A stretch of DNA of 64,000 nucleotides from Latilactobacillus sakei subsp. sakei DSM 20017 = JCM 1157 (GCF_002370355.1 NZ_AP017929.1:62001-126000); one strand, 5' to 3'. Shown: positions 1 to 8,658, numbered from the stretch's first letter. Numbers and translations are program-made. Notes: generated from the sequence alone by a model not told the origin.

Positions 1-250
1 TTTTACGGAGGTTATCGAAACTCAAGTGATCGAGTCCTAACATCGTCTCTGTGATCAGTGGCATGGTTAGCATCCCTTTAAACTTCGAATGATTATCGAG
101 CACCGGAATACTTGAATATTTAACAGTTGTTAAGAGAATAAACGCATGTTCTAACGAGTTATTTTCCTGAACGCTAGCGACCATTTCACCAGGAATTAAA
201 AAATGTTCTTTGTTTTCGAGTAATAAATTCTGAAACGCATCTGAAATCAT
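1..250 (-). CDS. cbpB: CBS-domain protein, CbpB/YkuL-like (partial, continues off the window)
   Basis: The first 83 residues are seen; the gene runs off the left edge, so its C-terminus is missing. The translation from the ATG at 250 starts MISDAFQNLLL and holds a CBS-type stretch (VASVQENNSLEHAFILL, then YSSIPVLDNHSKFKGMLTM). In Listeria and Bacillus the YkuL/CbpB family binds cyclic di-AMP through paired CBS domains; that function is inferred from family and position. It follows murI, rdgB and yfcE on the same strand, but a hairpin terminator at 303-342 separates it from yfcE, so it probably has its own promoter. Confidence 0.7.
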   Translation of the reverse strand, partial: MISDAFQNLLLENKEHFLIPGEMVASVQENNSLEHAFILLTTVKYSSIPVLDNHSKFKGMLTMPLITETMLGLDHLSFDNLRK

Positions 251-302
251 GCAGTGTCCTCCTTCTGATTACCTACGTTTAATATTGTACCAAACCACTA
301 AC

Positions 303-342
303 TAAAAAGACTATCCACAGCGTCTAAACTTTGGATAGTCTT
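303..342 (-). terminator. Intrinsic terminator after yfcE
   Basis: Arms AAGACTATCC and GGATAGTCTT enclose a loop of about 16 nt. On the minus strand the stem runs into a T-rich tract, directly behind the yfcE stop codon. It ends the murI-rdgB-yfcE transcript. Confidence 0.7.
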
Positions 343-347
343 TAACT

Positions 348-869
348 TTAAGCTCTTTTAAATTTAAATTGGAGTTGTGGTACTTTTTCAAAATGGCGGT
401 CATAATATTGGACTTGATAGTCAGTCGCCGTGATATCCACAACAGCATAGGTGCCACCTAAGGGTTGGAATTGGCCCCGCGGTTGCGAAATACTGCCTGG
501 ATTTAATACCAAGAGCCCTTGGTGCATTTCACAGGCTAACTGATGTGTGTGTCCGTAAAAAGCCAATTGCGCGCCTTCTGCTTGAGCCGCTAACATCAAC
601 CGCGTTAAATCAAAATTAACACCGTACAAATGACCATGCGTTAAAAAAGCCTTTTGCGCCCCAACTGGCACCACCACTTGTTCTGGGAAGTGGCCATTAA
701 AATCCATGTTGCCTTGCACAACCGTCATTTGTTGAAATAATGAATCGGTCGTCGTTAATTCGGAATCGCCACAATGTAAGAAAGTGACTACTTCGTCCTT
801 ATAATGCGCAACCAATTGCACCAAAATATCCCGATCGCCATGACTATCACTGACTACTACTAACCGCAT
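348..869 (-). CDS. yfcE: YfcE/MJ0936-family metallophosphoesterase
   Basis: A 173-residue single-domain calcineurin-like phosphoesterase. The metal-binding motifs appear in order: DSHGD near the N-terminus, GDSE, GNMD, THGH and GHTH. I use the ATG at 869 (MRLVVVSDSHGD) because an AGGAGG Shine-Dalgarno lies 7 nt upstream; the in-frame ATG nine codons earlier lacks one. It starts 11 nt after the rdgB stop, so the two genes are probably co-transcribed. Bacillus has the same order (rph-ysnA-ysnB). The family hydrolyses phosphodiesters in vitro; the physiological substrate is not known from sequence. Confidence 0.85.
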   Translation of the reverse strand: MRLVVVSDSHGDRDILVQLVAHYKDEVVTFLHCGDSELTTTDSLFQQMTVVQGNMDFNGHFPEQVVVPVGAQKAFLTHGHLYGVNFDLTRLMLAAQAEGAQLAFYGHTHQLACEMHQGLLVLNPGSISQPRGQFQPLGGTYAVVDITATDYQVQYYDRHFEKVPQLQFKFKRA

Positions 870-880
870 CTTAATCCCTC

Positions 881-2110
881 CTATTTTGCCAACCAATCAC
901 GCCAAAGTGGTTCTAAATTTTCAATCGCTTTTGCACGATGGCTAATCGCATTTTTCTCGGCCATCGATAATTCGGCCATTGATTTATCTAGTTCTGGTAC
1001 GTAGAACAACGGATCGTAACCAAAGCCGTTATCGCCACGGGGAATTCCTAGAATCCGACCGTTAACACTACCTTCAACCACTAAATCATCGTTAGGTCGA
1101 TCTGGTTTCGCAAACACTAACGTTGTATGGAAATGGGCTGTCCGTTTTTCAGCAGGGACGCCCGTTAATTCGTATAATAACTTGGCATTATTGCCGGCAT
1201 CGTTATGATCACCCGCAAAACGTGCTGAATAAATGCCAGGACGACCATCTAAGGCATCGACCATTAAGCCTGAATCATCTGCCAAAACGGGGAGCTGTAA
1301 AATAGCAGCAATCTGATCAGCCTTTAAACGAGCGTTTTCTTCAAAGGTTTGACCGGTTTCATTAATTTCTGGTAATTCAGGGTAATCCAATAACGTTTTA
1401 ATTTGGATCCCCTCTTTTTCAAACATCGCATGGAATTCTTGGGCCTTGCCCGGGTTTTTAGTGGCAATCACAATTGTTGGCATCTCAGAGTGCTCCTTTT
1501 GAATGATTGGGTGGACAGCTTGTTGATAACTCGCTTGAATCTGTTCAGCAGTCCGTGTACCGCCTTGGCTAGCGACCAATAACAATTCGTTTAACTGACT
1601 GCTATTAACCGCCGTTGCGCCTTGTAATGTCATCGCTAAAACTTGTTCTTGATTATCAGTCACGACTAACAATGTGCTATCAGCAACCGCTTCTTCCGTG
1701 TCACTGGCATCAACTAAGGTTTCGTTACCGGTCAGAATAGCCGTAACGGCTGCTGCACGATTAGGTAAGAATTGTTCAGGTAATAATTGCAAGGCCCCAA
1801 AAACGGCATTGCTAGCTTCTGCTAGTAAACTACCACCGTCTTCTAAAACCGTCACTGACACCAGTAACCCCGTCTTTTCCAGAGCGGGCGCTAACAAAGT
1901 GGTTAGCGTCTGTTGTAACCAGTCACTTTGCACTTGCGTCAAGCCACTGCCAATTAGCGTGACTTTCTTAGTTGCTTGCTCAGTGACAGCTGCCAATACT
2001 TTGGTTGTCCCGCGTTGCCATAAGACAGAAGCGGGTTGTTTCGTCAGATAATGCCACTGTACTTTGACAGGGCGTACATCATTTGCTGCTCGATTATCGG
2101 TCCGGACCAT
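881..2110 (-). CDS. rdgB: RNase PH-like domain fused to RdgB/Ham1 dITP/XTP pyrophosphatase
   Basis: About 409 residues. Residues 210-409 are a complete Ham1/RdgB pyrophosphatase, which removes dITP and XTP from the nucleotide pool: ATKNPGKAQEF, DDSGLMVDAL, GRPGIYSARFAG and SHRAKA are present. Residues 1-205 resemble RNase PH (start MVRTDNRAANDVRPVKV) but look degenerate. The block after the first strands that holds the phosphate-binding SGRT-type motif is missing, and the usual GGTRTAS motif reads GGSLLAEAS. In Bacillus rph and rdgB are adjacent genes, so this is probably a fusion of neighbours. An AAAGGAG site lies 9 nt before the internal ATG at 1483, so free RdgB (200 residues) may also be made. 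The start is ATG 2110 or 2113; the gene overlaps the murI end by 17 nt. Confidence 0.85.
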   Translation of the reverse strand: MVRTDNRAANDVRPVKVQWHYLTKQPASVLWQRGTTKVLAAVTEQATKKVTLIGSGLTQVQSDWLQQTLTTLLAPALEKTGLLVSVTVLEDGGSLLAEASNAVFGALQLLPEQFLPNRAAAVTAILTGNETLVDASDTEEAVADSTLLVVTDNQEQVLAMTLQGATAVNSSQLNELLLVASQGGTRTAEQIQASYQQAVHPIIQKEHSEMPTIVIATKNPGKAQEFHAMFEKEGIQIKTLLDYPELPEINETGQTFEENARLKADQIAAILQLPVLADDSGLMVDALDGRPGIYSARFAGDHNDAGNNAKLLYELTGVPAEKRTAHFHTTLVFAKPDRPNDDLVVEGSVNGRILGIPRGDNGFGYDPLFYVPELDKSMAELSMAEKNAISHRAKAIENLEPLWRDWLAK

Positions 2111-2918
2111 CATTTTTCTCCTTTTGAATATCAACTTGTTGTGCTGTTAAATCTGGTTGGGCAAGCCATTGTTGCGCAATCTCTTCAAAAGCGGCGACAG
2201 AGCCTGTTGTGTACATCCGTAGCGTGCCTGGCGTGGTTGTCGCCAATTGTTGTTGTTGCGTCAAGACTTCTTCTAACATCGTAATCGCTTGGACTGCTGG
2301 GTTAACCAACGTCACGTCAGGCCCCACTGCCGTTTGAATGGCGGTCGTCAATAATGGAAAATGCGTACAGCCTAAAACAAGCGTATCAATCTCACTTTTT
2401 TGTAAAGGTTGTAAAATCTGATTGACGATGGTTTGCACTGCTTGACCGTGTCGTTGGTTGGCTTCAATCATCGTCACAAACTGCGGTGCTGCTAATCCGG
2501 TCACTTGCACATCAGGATTAAGGGCTGCCATTTGTTGACTGTAAGCCGCACTTTGAATCGTGCCAGTTGTTGCAATCACCCCGACACGTCGATTATGCGT
2601 CGTTTGTAGGGCCGCAATACTACCTGGTTTGATAACCCCAATCACCGGAATCGCCAATTGGGCTTGTAAGTCAGGTAAGGCCGCAGCGGTTGCTGTATTA
2701 CAGGCAATCACTAGCGCCTTAATCTCTTGATGGCGTAAGAAATTAGCCATCTGCCAAGCAAATTCGCGTACTGTGGCAGCCGGCTTTTCGCCGTAAGGTA
2801 ATCGTGCTTGATCACCAATAAACACCATGTCTTCATTTGGGAGGCGTTTGCGGGCTTCTTTGACTAGCGTCAAACCGCCAACACCGGAATCCATAAAACC
2901 AATTGGTTGTTTCTTCAT
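2094..2918 (-). CDS. murI: Glutamate racemase
   Basis: A 274-residue protein that makes D-glutamate for peptidoglycan. Both catalytic cysteines are visible: VIACNTATAA near residue 76 and LGCTHFPLL near residue 187. The N-terminal IGFMDSGVGGLTL and the PYGEK motif are typical, and the length is normal for the family. It is the first gene of murI-rdgB-yfcE and its 3' end overlaps the rdgB start. It is divergent from yslB. Confidence 0.95.
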   Translation of the reverse strand: MKKQPIGFMDSGVGGLTLVKEARKRLPNEDMVFIGDQARLPYGEKPAATVREFAWQMANFLRHQEIKALVIACNTATAAALPDLQAQLAIPVIGVIKPGSIAALQTTHNRRVGVIATTGTIQSAAYSQQMAALNPDVQVTGLAAPQFVTMIEANQRHGQAVQTIVNQILQPLQKSEIDTLVLGCTHFPLLTTAIQTAVGPDVTLVNPAVQAITMLEEVLTQQQQLATTTPGTLRMYTTGSVAAFEEIAQQWLAQPDLTAQQVDIQKEKNDGPDR

Positions 2919-3082
2919 AGTAGTCTTTCTCTTTTCATCACAAAATGCATTCGTAAACTCTATTTTCTCTTTTTTTTACCTAAAATTCAACCGACTACCC
3001 TTTAAATACTAAAAAATAATCTGATTTCGCGGTATAATACAACTATCTTAATTAAAAAATGTTATTAAAAAGGAGCACCGTC

Positions 3083-3727
3083 GTGACTCAATCACTTTAT
3101 ACACAACTCACAGATACCCCTCAAACCGCTACTTACCTAGCCCAAGCCACGCTCCGCGATATCTTATTACCGCTTATTTTAGGTGATGAAACTGAAGGCA
3201 TTAGTTATTGGGCTGGTAAGCAATTAGCTACTAAATTTCCGTTGGAATCAATTGCGGATCTCAGTCAATTCTTCGAACAAATTAACTTTGGCCAATTATC
3301 GCTTAAAAAGCAAAAGAAAAACCAATACTTTTTTGAACTCACTGGTCCGATTATCACTAAGCGACTAGCCGATTTCAAAACACCCGACTTCCAACTCGAA
3401 GCCGGTTTTATGGCCCAAACCCTTGAGCAACAATTACAAGTCACTGCTGAAGCTAAGGCAACCGTTGAAAATAAAAAACGAGTTACTATTTTTGTTCAAA
3501 CGGATACAAATGATCCGATTGAAATTCCGCTTGAAACAGAAGCAATGGTGACCATGCAGACACCTGAAGTCACACCAATTGCCCCCACGGAACCAGCAGA
3601 ACCAGTGACACCGGTCGCTACTGAACCAACACCTGAACCGGAACATGAACCGGTCGCTAAAGCTTCCTTTAGTAGTGTGGCTAATCTCCCTAGCCGTCAA
3701 GAATTACACCGCCGTAAAAAACATTAA
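3083..3727 (+). CDS. yslB: YslB-family protein (DUF2507) with a Pro/Glu/Thr-rich tail
   Basis: A 214-residue protein. Residues 1-125 match the YslB/DUF2507 family, a small V4R-like fold of unknown function (LRDILLPLILGDETEGISYWAGKQLA, then LEAGFMAQTLEQQL). Beyond about residue 150 the chain is low-complexity, rich in Pro, Thr and Glu, and ends in a basic HRRKKH. I use the GTG start at 3083, preceded by AAGGAG; an upstream ATG at 3059 has no ribosome site. It stands alone, divergent from murI and followed by a terminator. The tail is longer than the usual family length and is probably disordered. Confidence 0.75.
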   Translation: MTQSLYTQLTDTPQTATYLAQATLRDILLPLILGDETEGISYWAGKQLATKFPLESIADLSQFFEQINFGQLSLKKQKKNQYFFELTGPIITKRLADFKTPDFQLEAGFMAQTLEQQLQVTAEAKATVENKKRVTIFVQTDTNDPIEIPLETEAMVTMQTPEVTPIAPTEPAEPVTPVATEPTPEPEHEPVAKASFSSVANLPSRQELHRRKKH

Positions 3728-3735
3728 ATATGTTC

Positions 3736-3774
3736 AAAAGGACCTGATGCCAAGTTTGCATCAGGTCCTTTTTT
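3736..3774 (+). terminator. Intrinsic terminator after yslB, possibly bidirectional
   Basis: Stem AAAGGACCTGATGC / GCATCAGGTCCTTT followed by a T tract on the plus strand. The A-run on the other side could also serve the convergent flavin-reductase gene. Confidence 0.8.
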
Positions 3775-3784
3775 GTTATCACAT

Positions 3785-4762
3785 CTATCGTAATCGTTCT
3801 TGCCAATAGGCTTTTGTATCCGCCTGGAAAACTGGATTATGCGTCGTGACCATCGGCGTTTTAGCCGTTGGTTTAAGTTGGGCAACAATCTCAGTTACCG
3901 CCGTAATCCCATCTTGAAAAGCACTTGTTAACAGGCTAATCCCAGCACGATCCGGAATTTGATTACCAATCACCCAAATATCTGGGCGTTCTTCAATCTG
4001 TTCTGCGCTTAACTGCCACTGATCAATCGTCTGTAATGACCGGCGGTAGCCAAGACTGACCACGGCTTGATCAAATGTGATTTGCGTTTGATCCGCCAAC
4101 GTGATGCTCGTCACTTGTTGATCCACCTGTTGATAACTTGCAAAAGGCTGGCAGTAATAGTCAATCTGTGGATAAGCGGTTAAGAACGCTTTTTCAGCTG
4201 CTTCATCCACAAAGGGGCGCTTGGTCGTTAACCACACCACTGATTTAGCAGTCACTAACAAATGCGGCGCCAATTCCATCAAGTTATACCCAGGGCCAAT
4301 TAAGACCACCCGTTGATCCCGATAATCCTCAGGGTTGGCTGGTGCATAATGGACGTTTTCAAAAGTTTGTTCCTCAAACAACCGTAATTGTTTAGGGCGA
4401 ACTACGCCACCACCCATCGCTAAGATCAAGGTTTGACTATAATACCGATCATCCGGCGTGTCAATTTGATAATAATGTTGGTCGGCTAGATATTTGACGT
4501 CTGTCACTAAGGTTTGAGTGCGCAAAGGTGTGTCATAAAAAGCGGCCTGCGCTGTTAGATTCTGAATTAAATCCTGGCCCGTAATGTTGGGCATCCCGCC
4601 AATATCGTGAATCACACGCTCCGCATAAGTGGCAACCTTGCCGCCAAATTGTTGATCCCCTTCCAATAATTGGCCGTTTAAACCGTATAAACCAGCTTGA
4701 AAAGCAGCATACAAACCAGCTGGGCCACCACCAATAATCGTTGTCTCGTAAATGTTAGTCAT
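3785..4762 (-). CDS. Ferredoxin/flavodoxin-NADP+ reductase type 2 (TrxB-like, YumC family)
   Basis: A 325-residue FAD/NAD(P)H oxidoreductase. The FAD-binding IIGGGPAGLYAAFQAG is at the N-terminus, an NAD(P)H-binding region follows near residue 145 (VVLIGPGYNLME), and the C-terminal FAD segment ends VIGNQIPDRAGISL. There is no CxxC, so it is not a thioredoxin reductase. I prefer the ATG at 4762 because GAGGAG lies 10 nt upstream; the ATG at 4771 is too close to it. It follows fhuG by 16 nt at the end of the siderophore uptake operon, which suggests it supplies electrons to release iron from imported ferric siderophore. That role is inferred. Confidence 0.8.
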   Translation of the reverse strand: MTNIYETTIIGGGPAGLYAAFQAGLYGLNGQLLEGDQQFGGKVATYAERVIHDIGGMPNITGQDLIQNLTAQAAFYDTPLRTQTLVTDVKYLADQHYYQIDTPDDRYYSQTLILAMGGGVVRPKQLRLFEEQTFENVHYAPANPEDYRDQRVVLIGPGYNLMELAPHLLVTAKSVVWLTTKRPFVDEAAEKAFLTAYPQIDYYCQPFASYQQVDQQVTSITLADQTQITFDQAVVSLGYRRSLQTIDQWQLSAEQIEERPDIWVIGNQIPDRAGISLLTSAFQDGITAVTEIVAQLKPTAKTPMVTTHNPVFQADTKAYWQERLR

Positions 4763-4778
4763 TGCGGTCATACTCCTC

Positions 4779-5780
4779 TCATTTCGTTTTGATTAGTAAG
4801 TAAATAAAGTAAGGGGCACCGATTAAGGCCACGATAATGCCGGCCGGTATTTCGGCAGTAGGGCTCAATAGCTTGCCACAAGTATCGGCAACTAATAAAA
4901 AGCAACTGCCCAAAAGTCCCGTTAATAGTAATTGATAGCGGTGCTGATACCCGATAATTCTGCGGGCAATATGCGGTGTAATCAACCCAATAAAGCCAAT
5001 CCCACCACTAATTGAAACACTAGCACCCGCCAAGATCACCGCAGCGCCAATCAAGTACAACCGTTGCTTTTGAAAATCAACTCCCAATGAACGCATGTTA
5101 TCAGGTTTTAAAACAAAGGCATCCAAGGTTTGACTCTTACTGAAAATATAAGGCAATGTTAATAACAACCATGGCAACAGCGCCCAGATAAATGGCCAGC
5201 TGCTCCCCCAGATACTCCCCGCTAGCCAAGTCATCACAAATTGATAATTATCAGGGGATAACTTCAAGGTCAATAAGACCATTAATGCAGAAAAACAGGT
5301 CGAAACCGCGACTCCGGTTAGTAATAGGCGATTGGCCGTAATCCCCACCGACTTTTGATACGCGCCGATCACGATTACTACAGCGCTGACTAACGCCCCA
5401 ATCAAAGCTAATACCGGTAATATAAAAATCTGACTACCTTGATCGGCGGCAAATGTAATAAATAATAAAACCGCAATTCCCGCACCCGAATTAATTCCTA
5501 AAAAGCCGGTGTCTGCCAATGGATTTTGCGTCGTACTCTGTAATACTTCACCCGCAATCGCTAACGCAAAGCCCACTAAGATTGCAATAATAATCCGTGG
5601 CATCCGAAAATCAACTAAGATTAACGCATCTTGCGCTTGACCCTGACCAATCAATAATTGGCCGATTGCTTGTGGACCAATCGCTAATTGGCCTGTTTGT
5701 AAGCTAATCAAGGTCGTTGCAATTAACAAAGCCACCAACCCGACGAGCCAACGCCGATAACGTTTTGTCGTCATATTCAT
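4779..5780 (-). CDS. fhuG: Siderophore/heme ABC transporter permease, FecCD family
   Basis: A 333-residue polytopic membrane protein of the FecCD/BtuC fold with about 9-10 hydrophobic helices. Family motifs include RMPRIIIAILVGFALAIAGE, QSTTQNPLADTGFLGINSGA and GFIGLITPHIARRIIG. It overlaps the last codon of the fhuB reading frame by ATGA, so the two were translationally coupled and form the two halves of the transmembrane channel. Because fhuB is interrupted, the importer may lack one subunit unless this permease forms a homodimer. The substrate (ferrichrome-type siderophore or heme) cannot be fixed from sequence. Confidence 0.85.
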   Translation of the reverse strand: MNMTTKRYRRWLVGLVALLIATTLISLQTGQLAIGPQAIGQLLIGQGQAQDALILVDFRMPRIIIAILVGFALAIAGEVLQSTTQNPLADTGFLGINSGAGIAVLLFITFAADQGSQIFILPVLALIGALVSAVVIVIGAYQKSVGITANRLLLTGVAVSTCFSALMVLLTLKLSPDNYQFVMTWLAGSIWGSSWPFIWALLPWLLLTLPYIFSKSQTLDAFVLKPDNMRSLGVDFQKQRLYLIGAAVILAGASVSISGGIGFIGLITPHIARRIIGYQHRYQLLLTGLLGSCFLLVADTCGKLLSPTAEIPAGIIVALIGAPYFIYLLIKTK

Positions 5781-6769
5781 GCTTGACTCGCCCCTTTTCT
5801 CGCTAGATAAATGAAGAACGGCACGCCAATTAAGGCAATCATAATGCCAAAGGGAATCTCTTGTGGCGGATTAATCGTCCGCGAAATCAAATCCGCTGCC
5901 ACAACCAGACTGGCCCCTAATAATAACGTGACTGGCATCACCTTACGCACATCGTAACCGACTAGATACCGCGTAATGTGTGGGACCATCAAGCCGACAA
6001 AAGCGACAGATCCAACTAAGGCCACTGAAATACCCGCTAAAATAATGACACAGATAAAGCCCAATAACCGCACGACACTCGTCTTGCGGCCCAAACTTAA
6101 TACAAGTTCATCACCTAGTTGTAATAAACGTAGTTGCGGTGCCAAACAGAGACTTGCAATCAGGCCGCCAATCAACCATGGTCCTAGTTGTGTTAATTGC
6201 GCCCAAGTAATCGCCGCGACGCCCCCAAAATGCCAAAACGCTAAATCCCGTTTAAGCTAGGTCATTAAAGAAAGGCCTTCGCTTAAAGCAACCAGACAGC
6301 TACTAATCGCCATCCCGGCTAAAACTACCGTCGCCGTTTTCTGCGTCTTTTTAGCCATACTAATTGCTAAGATTAAACAGGCTGACAATGCGGCCCCGAT
6401 TAAGGCAAAAATAGCAGTTTGTTGCGGTGTCGCTTTAGGTAACACGATAAAGCTGATTGTTAACATGAACCCAGCACCTGCATTAATACCTAATAAGCCA
6501 GAATCGGCTAATGGATTTTGCGTTAGTTCCTGCATAATCAGGCCACTACCCGCCAAACTAGCGCCTATTAAAGCGGCGCCTAAAATCCGTGGTAACCGAA
6601 TTTCATGAATCACGGCTTGTTGTAATTGACTTGCGTGATAATCAAAAACCGCATGATAGACCGTCTTCATCGTTGCTTGCGCCGCACCATAGCGAATGCT
6701 GACAACCATCAAAATGGCTAACAGAATCAAACTAATCACTAAAGAAAAGCCGAATTTTTTATTCATCAT
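5777..6769 (-). pseudogene. fhuB: FecCD-family permease fhuB, interrupted by an in-frame TAG
   Basis: The frame from ATG 6769 to the stop at 5777 is 331 codons and would encode a normal FecCD permease. It is cut at codon 171 by TAG (6257-6259) after the residues EGLSLMT. Translation in the same frame continues without shift as LKRDLAFWHFGG and then the second half of the permease (SVAFVGLMVPHITRYLVG). It is thus one nonsense change, not a frameshift. The first half alone lacks the coupling helices to the ATPase. The residue replaced could be Trp or Gln; I cannot tell without homologues. It follows fhuC and is coupled to fhuG. Confidence 0.85.
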
Positions 6770-6773
6770 GATC

Positions 6774-7562
6774 CTATTCCCCTTCTGACCAGCGATCATA
6801 AGTTAGGATTAAGGGACGCTGATCATGTTCAATTAACGTCGCATCAATATTAAAGATACGTCGTAAATTATCACGCGTCATGACCTCATTGACTGTCCCA
6901 CTGGCCTGTAATTGACCATTCTTTAGGGCAATCAACTGATCTGAAAAACGGGCCGCATGGTTTAAATCATGCAACGCCATGATAATGGTGCGGCCTTCAA
7001 TCTGATTTAATTCCTGAATTAATAACATAATTTCTAGTTGGTGGGTCAAATCTAAATAAGTGGTTGGTTCATCCAATATTAAAATATCTGTGTCTTGCGC
7101 CAAAGCCATCGCAATCCAAGCACGTTGGCGTTGCCCGCCTGACAAGGTACTCAAGAAACGGTCTCTAAATTGATTAAGCCCCGTTCGTTCAATTGCCCAC
7201 TCGATTTTTTCTTTATCGACCGCTGACAAAGGTCTGAATTGTTGCCGGTAAGGCAGCCGTCCAAACGATACTAAATCAAAGACAGACAAATCGGTCGTTA
7301 ATTCCCCAACTTGCGGTAATAACGCCATTTCTTGGGCCATCTCTTTAGGCGTCTTAGTCGCTAGCGCCTGATCTGCCAACAGAACCGTTCCTGAAGACGG
7401 TTTCAACAAATGGGCTAACGTCCGTATCAAAGTTGACTTACCACTCCCGTTAGGTCCGATCGAGGTTGTAATCTGCCCTTGAGGAATTTGAATTGATAAA
7501 TCCTGAATAATTAAGCGTCGATTATAACCGACACTGACCTGTTGTGTTTCTAAAATTGCCAT
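6774..7562 (-). CDS. fhuC: Siderophore/heme ABC transporter ATPase
   Basis: A 262-residue ABC ATPase. Walker A GPNGSGKSTL, Q-loop region LLPQVG, signature LSGGQRQRAW, Walker B ILILDEPTTYLDL and switch histidine ALHDLNHA are all intact. I use the ATG at 7562, preceded by AAAGGTGAG; an upstream GTG at 7574 is possible. It is the first gene of the leftward fhuC-fhuB-fhuG-reductase operon, driven by a promoter at 7602-7630 that carries a Fur-like site in its spacer. It energises import of the siderophore captured by FhuD. Confidence 0.9.
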   Translation of the reverse strand: MAILETQQVSVGYNRRLIIQDLSIQIPQGQITTSIGPNGSGKSTLIRTLAHLLKPSSGTVLLADQALATKTPKEMAQEMALLPQVGELTTDLSVFDLVSFGRLPYRQQFRPLSAVDKEKIEWAIERTGLNQFRDRFLSTLSGGQRQRAWIAMALAQDTDILILDEPTTYLDLTHQLEIMLLIQELNQIEGRTIIMALHDLNHAARFSDQLIALKNGQLQASGTVNEVMTRDNLRRIFNIDATLIEHDQRPLILTYDRWSEGE

Positions 7563-7601
7563 AATTCCGCTCACCTTTCGCCCGATTAACGGCTCTTACA
7601 T

Positions 7602-7630
7602 ATTATAAGAAAACATTTCTCAGATAACAA
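7602..7630 (-). promoter_or_regulatory. Promoter of fhuC operon with a Fur-like site in the spacer
   Basis: Reading leftward, -35 TTGTTA (7625-7630), 17-nt spacer and -10 TATAAT (7602-7607). The spacer holds TGAGAAATGTTTTCT (7608-7622), which shares the TGAGAA half with the operator of the divergent fhuD promoter. Regulation by Fur or another iron-sensing repressor is inferred. Confidence 0.6.
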
Positions 7631-7668
7631 TCTTATATGAGAAAACAATATCAAAATTCCGAAACAAC

Positions 7669-7698
7669 TTGACAGTTACACTATAAACATTCGATAAT
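7669..7698 (+). promoter_or_regulatory. Promoter of fhuD
   Basis: Perfect -35 TTGACA (7669-7674), 18-nt spacer, -10 GATAAT (7693-7698). The -10 directly abuts the palindromic operator at 7698-7712, so a bound repressor would block RNA polymerase. Confidence 0.65.
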
Positions 7699-7712
7699 GA
7701 GAATAGTTCTCA
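7698..7712. promoter_or_regulatory. Fur-type 7-1-7 operator between fhuC and fhuD
   Basis: TGAGAATAGTTCTCA has the 7-1-7 inverted repeat layout of Fur/PerR boxes (compare TGATAATNATTATCA), with six of seven paired positions symmetrical. It overlaps the fhuD -10 and start-site region. Confidence 0.6.
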
Positions 7713-7734
7713 ATTATATTTTTGGAGGAAACTC

Positions 7735-8658
7735 ATGAAAAAGTCAAGTCGTTTTATTGCCATTTTAGGATTAACGTCATTAATCATCTTAGCTAGTTGC
7801 CAAGCCAAAACAGCCACTAAGAAACAAACTCGAACCATAACCGATAGTATGGACCATAAGGTAAGCGTTCCCACACACCCCAAACGTGTTATTGGTTCAT
7901 ATCTAGAAGATTATCTTGTTTCGCTGGATATCAAACCAGTCGTGCAATGGTCTGTCAAAAACGGGACCAGTCGCCAAGACTACCTTGCAAAACACTTAAA
8001 AGATGTCCCTACTATCAACTATGATTTACCGTTTGAAGCTGTCGCCAAAGCTAAACCAGATCTGATTTTAGTGGGTGACAACAGCGCTGTTCAAGGTGGT
8101 AAATATGCTCAATACAACAAACTAGCACCGACCTACGTTGTTAAAAATGGTGCTAAAGTCAACTGGCGCACCCAATTGAAGGACGTTGCCAAAGCGGTCA
8201 ACAAAGAAGATAAGGGTCAAGCCGTTTTAAAAGACTATGACCAAAAATTAGCCAGCGCCAAGAAAACAATCCAAACAAAAGCGCCGAATAAATCAGCCGC
8301 TGTTTTATGGGTTACAAATAACTCAGCCTTCATGGTCAATGATCACGCCGCAAGTGGCGCGCTTCTCTACCAAGATCTCGGTCTAAAAGAACCAGAGTTG
8401 GTTAAAACAATTTCTAAAAACGCAACTGCCGACTGGATGCCCGTTTCTTTAGAAAAACTAACTGAACTGGATGCCGATTATATTTTCCTAGTTAACAGCG
8501 ACCGCGGGGCTGCTATGTTCAAGGAACCAATCTGGCAAAACGTCAAAGCCGTTAAGAACAAGCAACTCTATAGCTATGACAAATCATCAAGCTGGATGTA
8601 CAAAGGCCCAATCGCGTATGAAGAAATGATCCAATCAGTATTAAAAGTCGTTAAATAA
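7735..8658 (+). CDS. fhuD: Ferric siderophore-binding lipoprotein
   Basis: A 307-residue substrate-binding lipoprotein of the class III (BtuF/FhuD) type. The signal peptide ends in the lipobox LASC with Cys22 as lipidation site, so it is anchored on the outer face of the membrane. The mature protein begins with a Lys/Thr-rich linker, then TITDSMDHKVSVPTHPKRVIG, typical of the first lobe of ferric-siderophore receptors. AGGAGG-like GGAGGAA precedes the ATG. It is divergent from fhuC with a shared Fur-like control region. Its stop codon is followed at once by a structured repeat (8659-8776). Confidence 0.88.
   Translation: MKKSSRFIAILGLTSLIILASCQAKTATKKQTRTITDSMDHKVSVPTHPKRVIGSYLEDYLVSLDIKPVVQWSVKNGTSRQDYLAKHLKDVPTINYDLPFEAVAKAKPDLILVGDNSAVQGGKYAQYNKLAPTYVVKNGAKVNWRTQLKDVAKAVNKEDKGQAVLKDYDQKLASAKKTIQTKAPNKSAAVLWVTNNSAFMVNDHAASGALLYQDLGLKEPELVKTISKNATADWMPVSLEKLTELDADYIFLVNSDRGAAMFKEPIWQNVKAVKNKQLYSYDKSSSWMYKGPIAYEEMIQSVLKVVK

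Noticed and set aside
3434-3700. Minus-strand 88-codon ORF inside yslB
   Set aside because: Shadow of the low-complexity tail; rich in Cys, Trp and Phe with no start signal.
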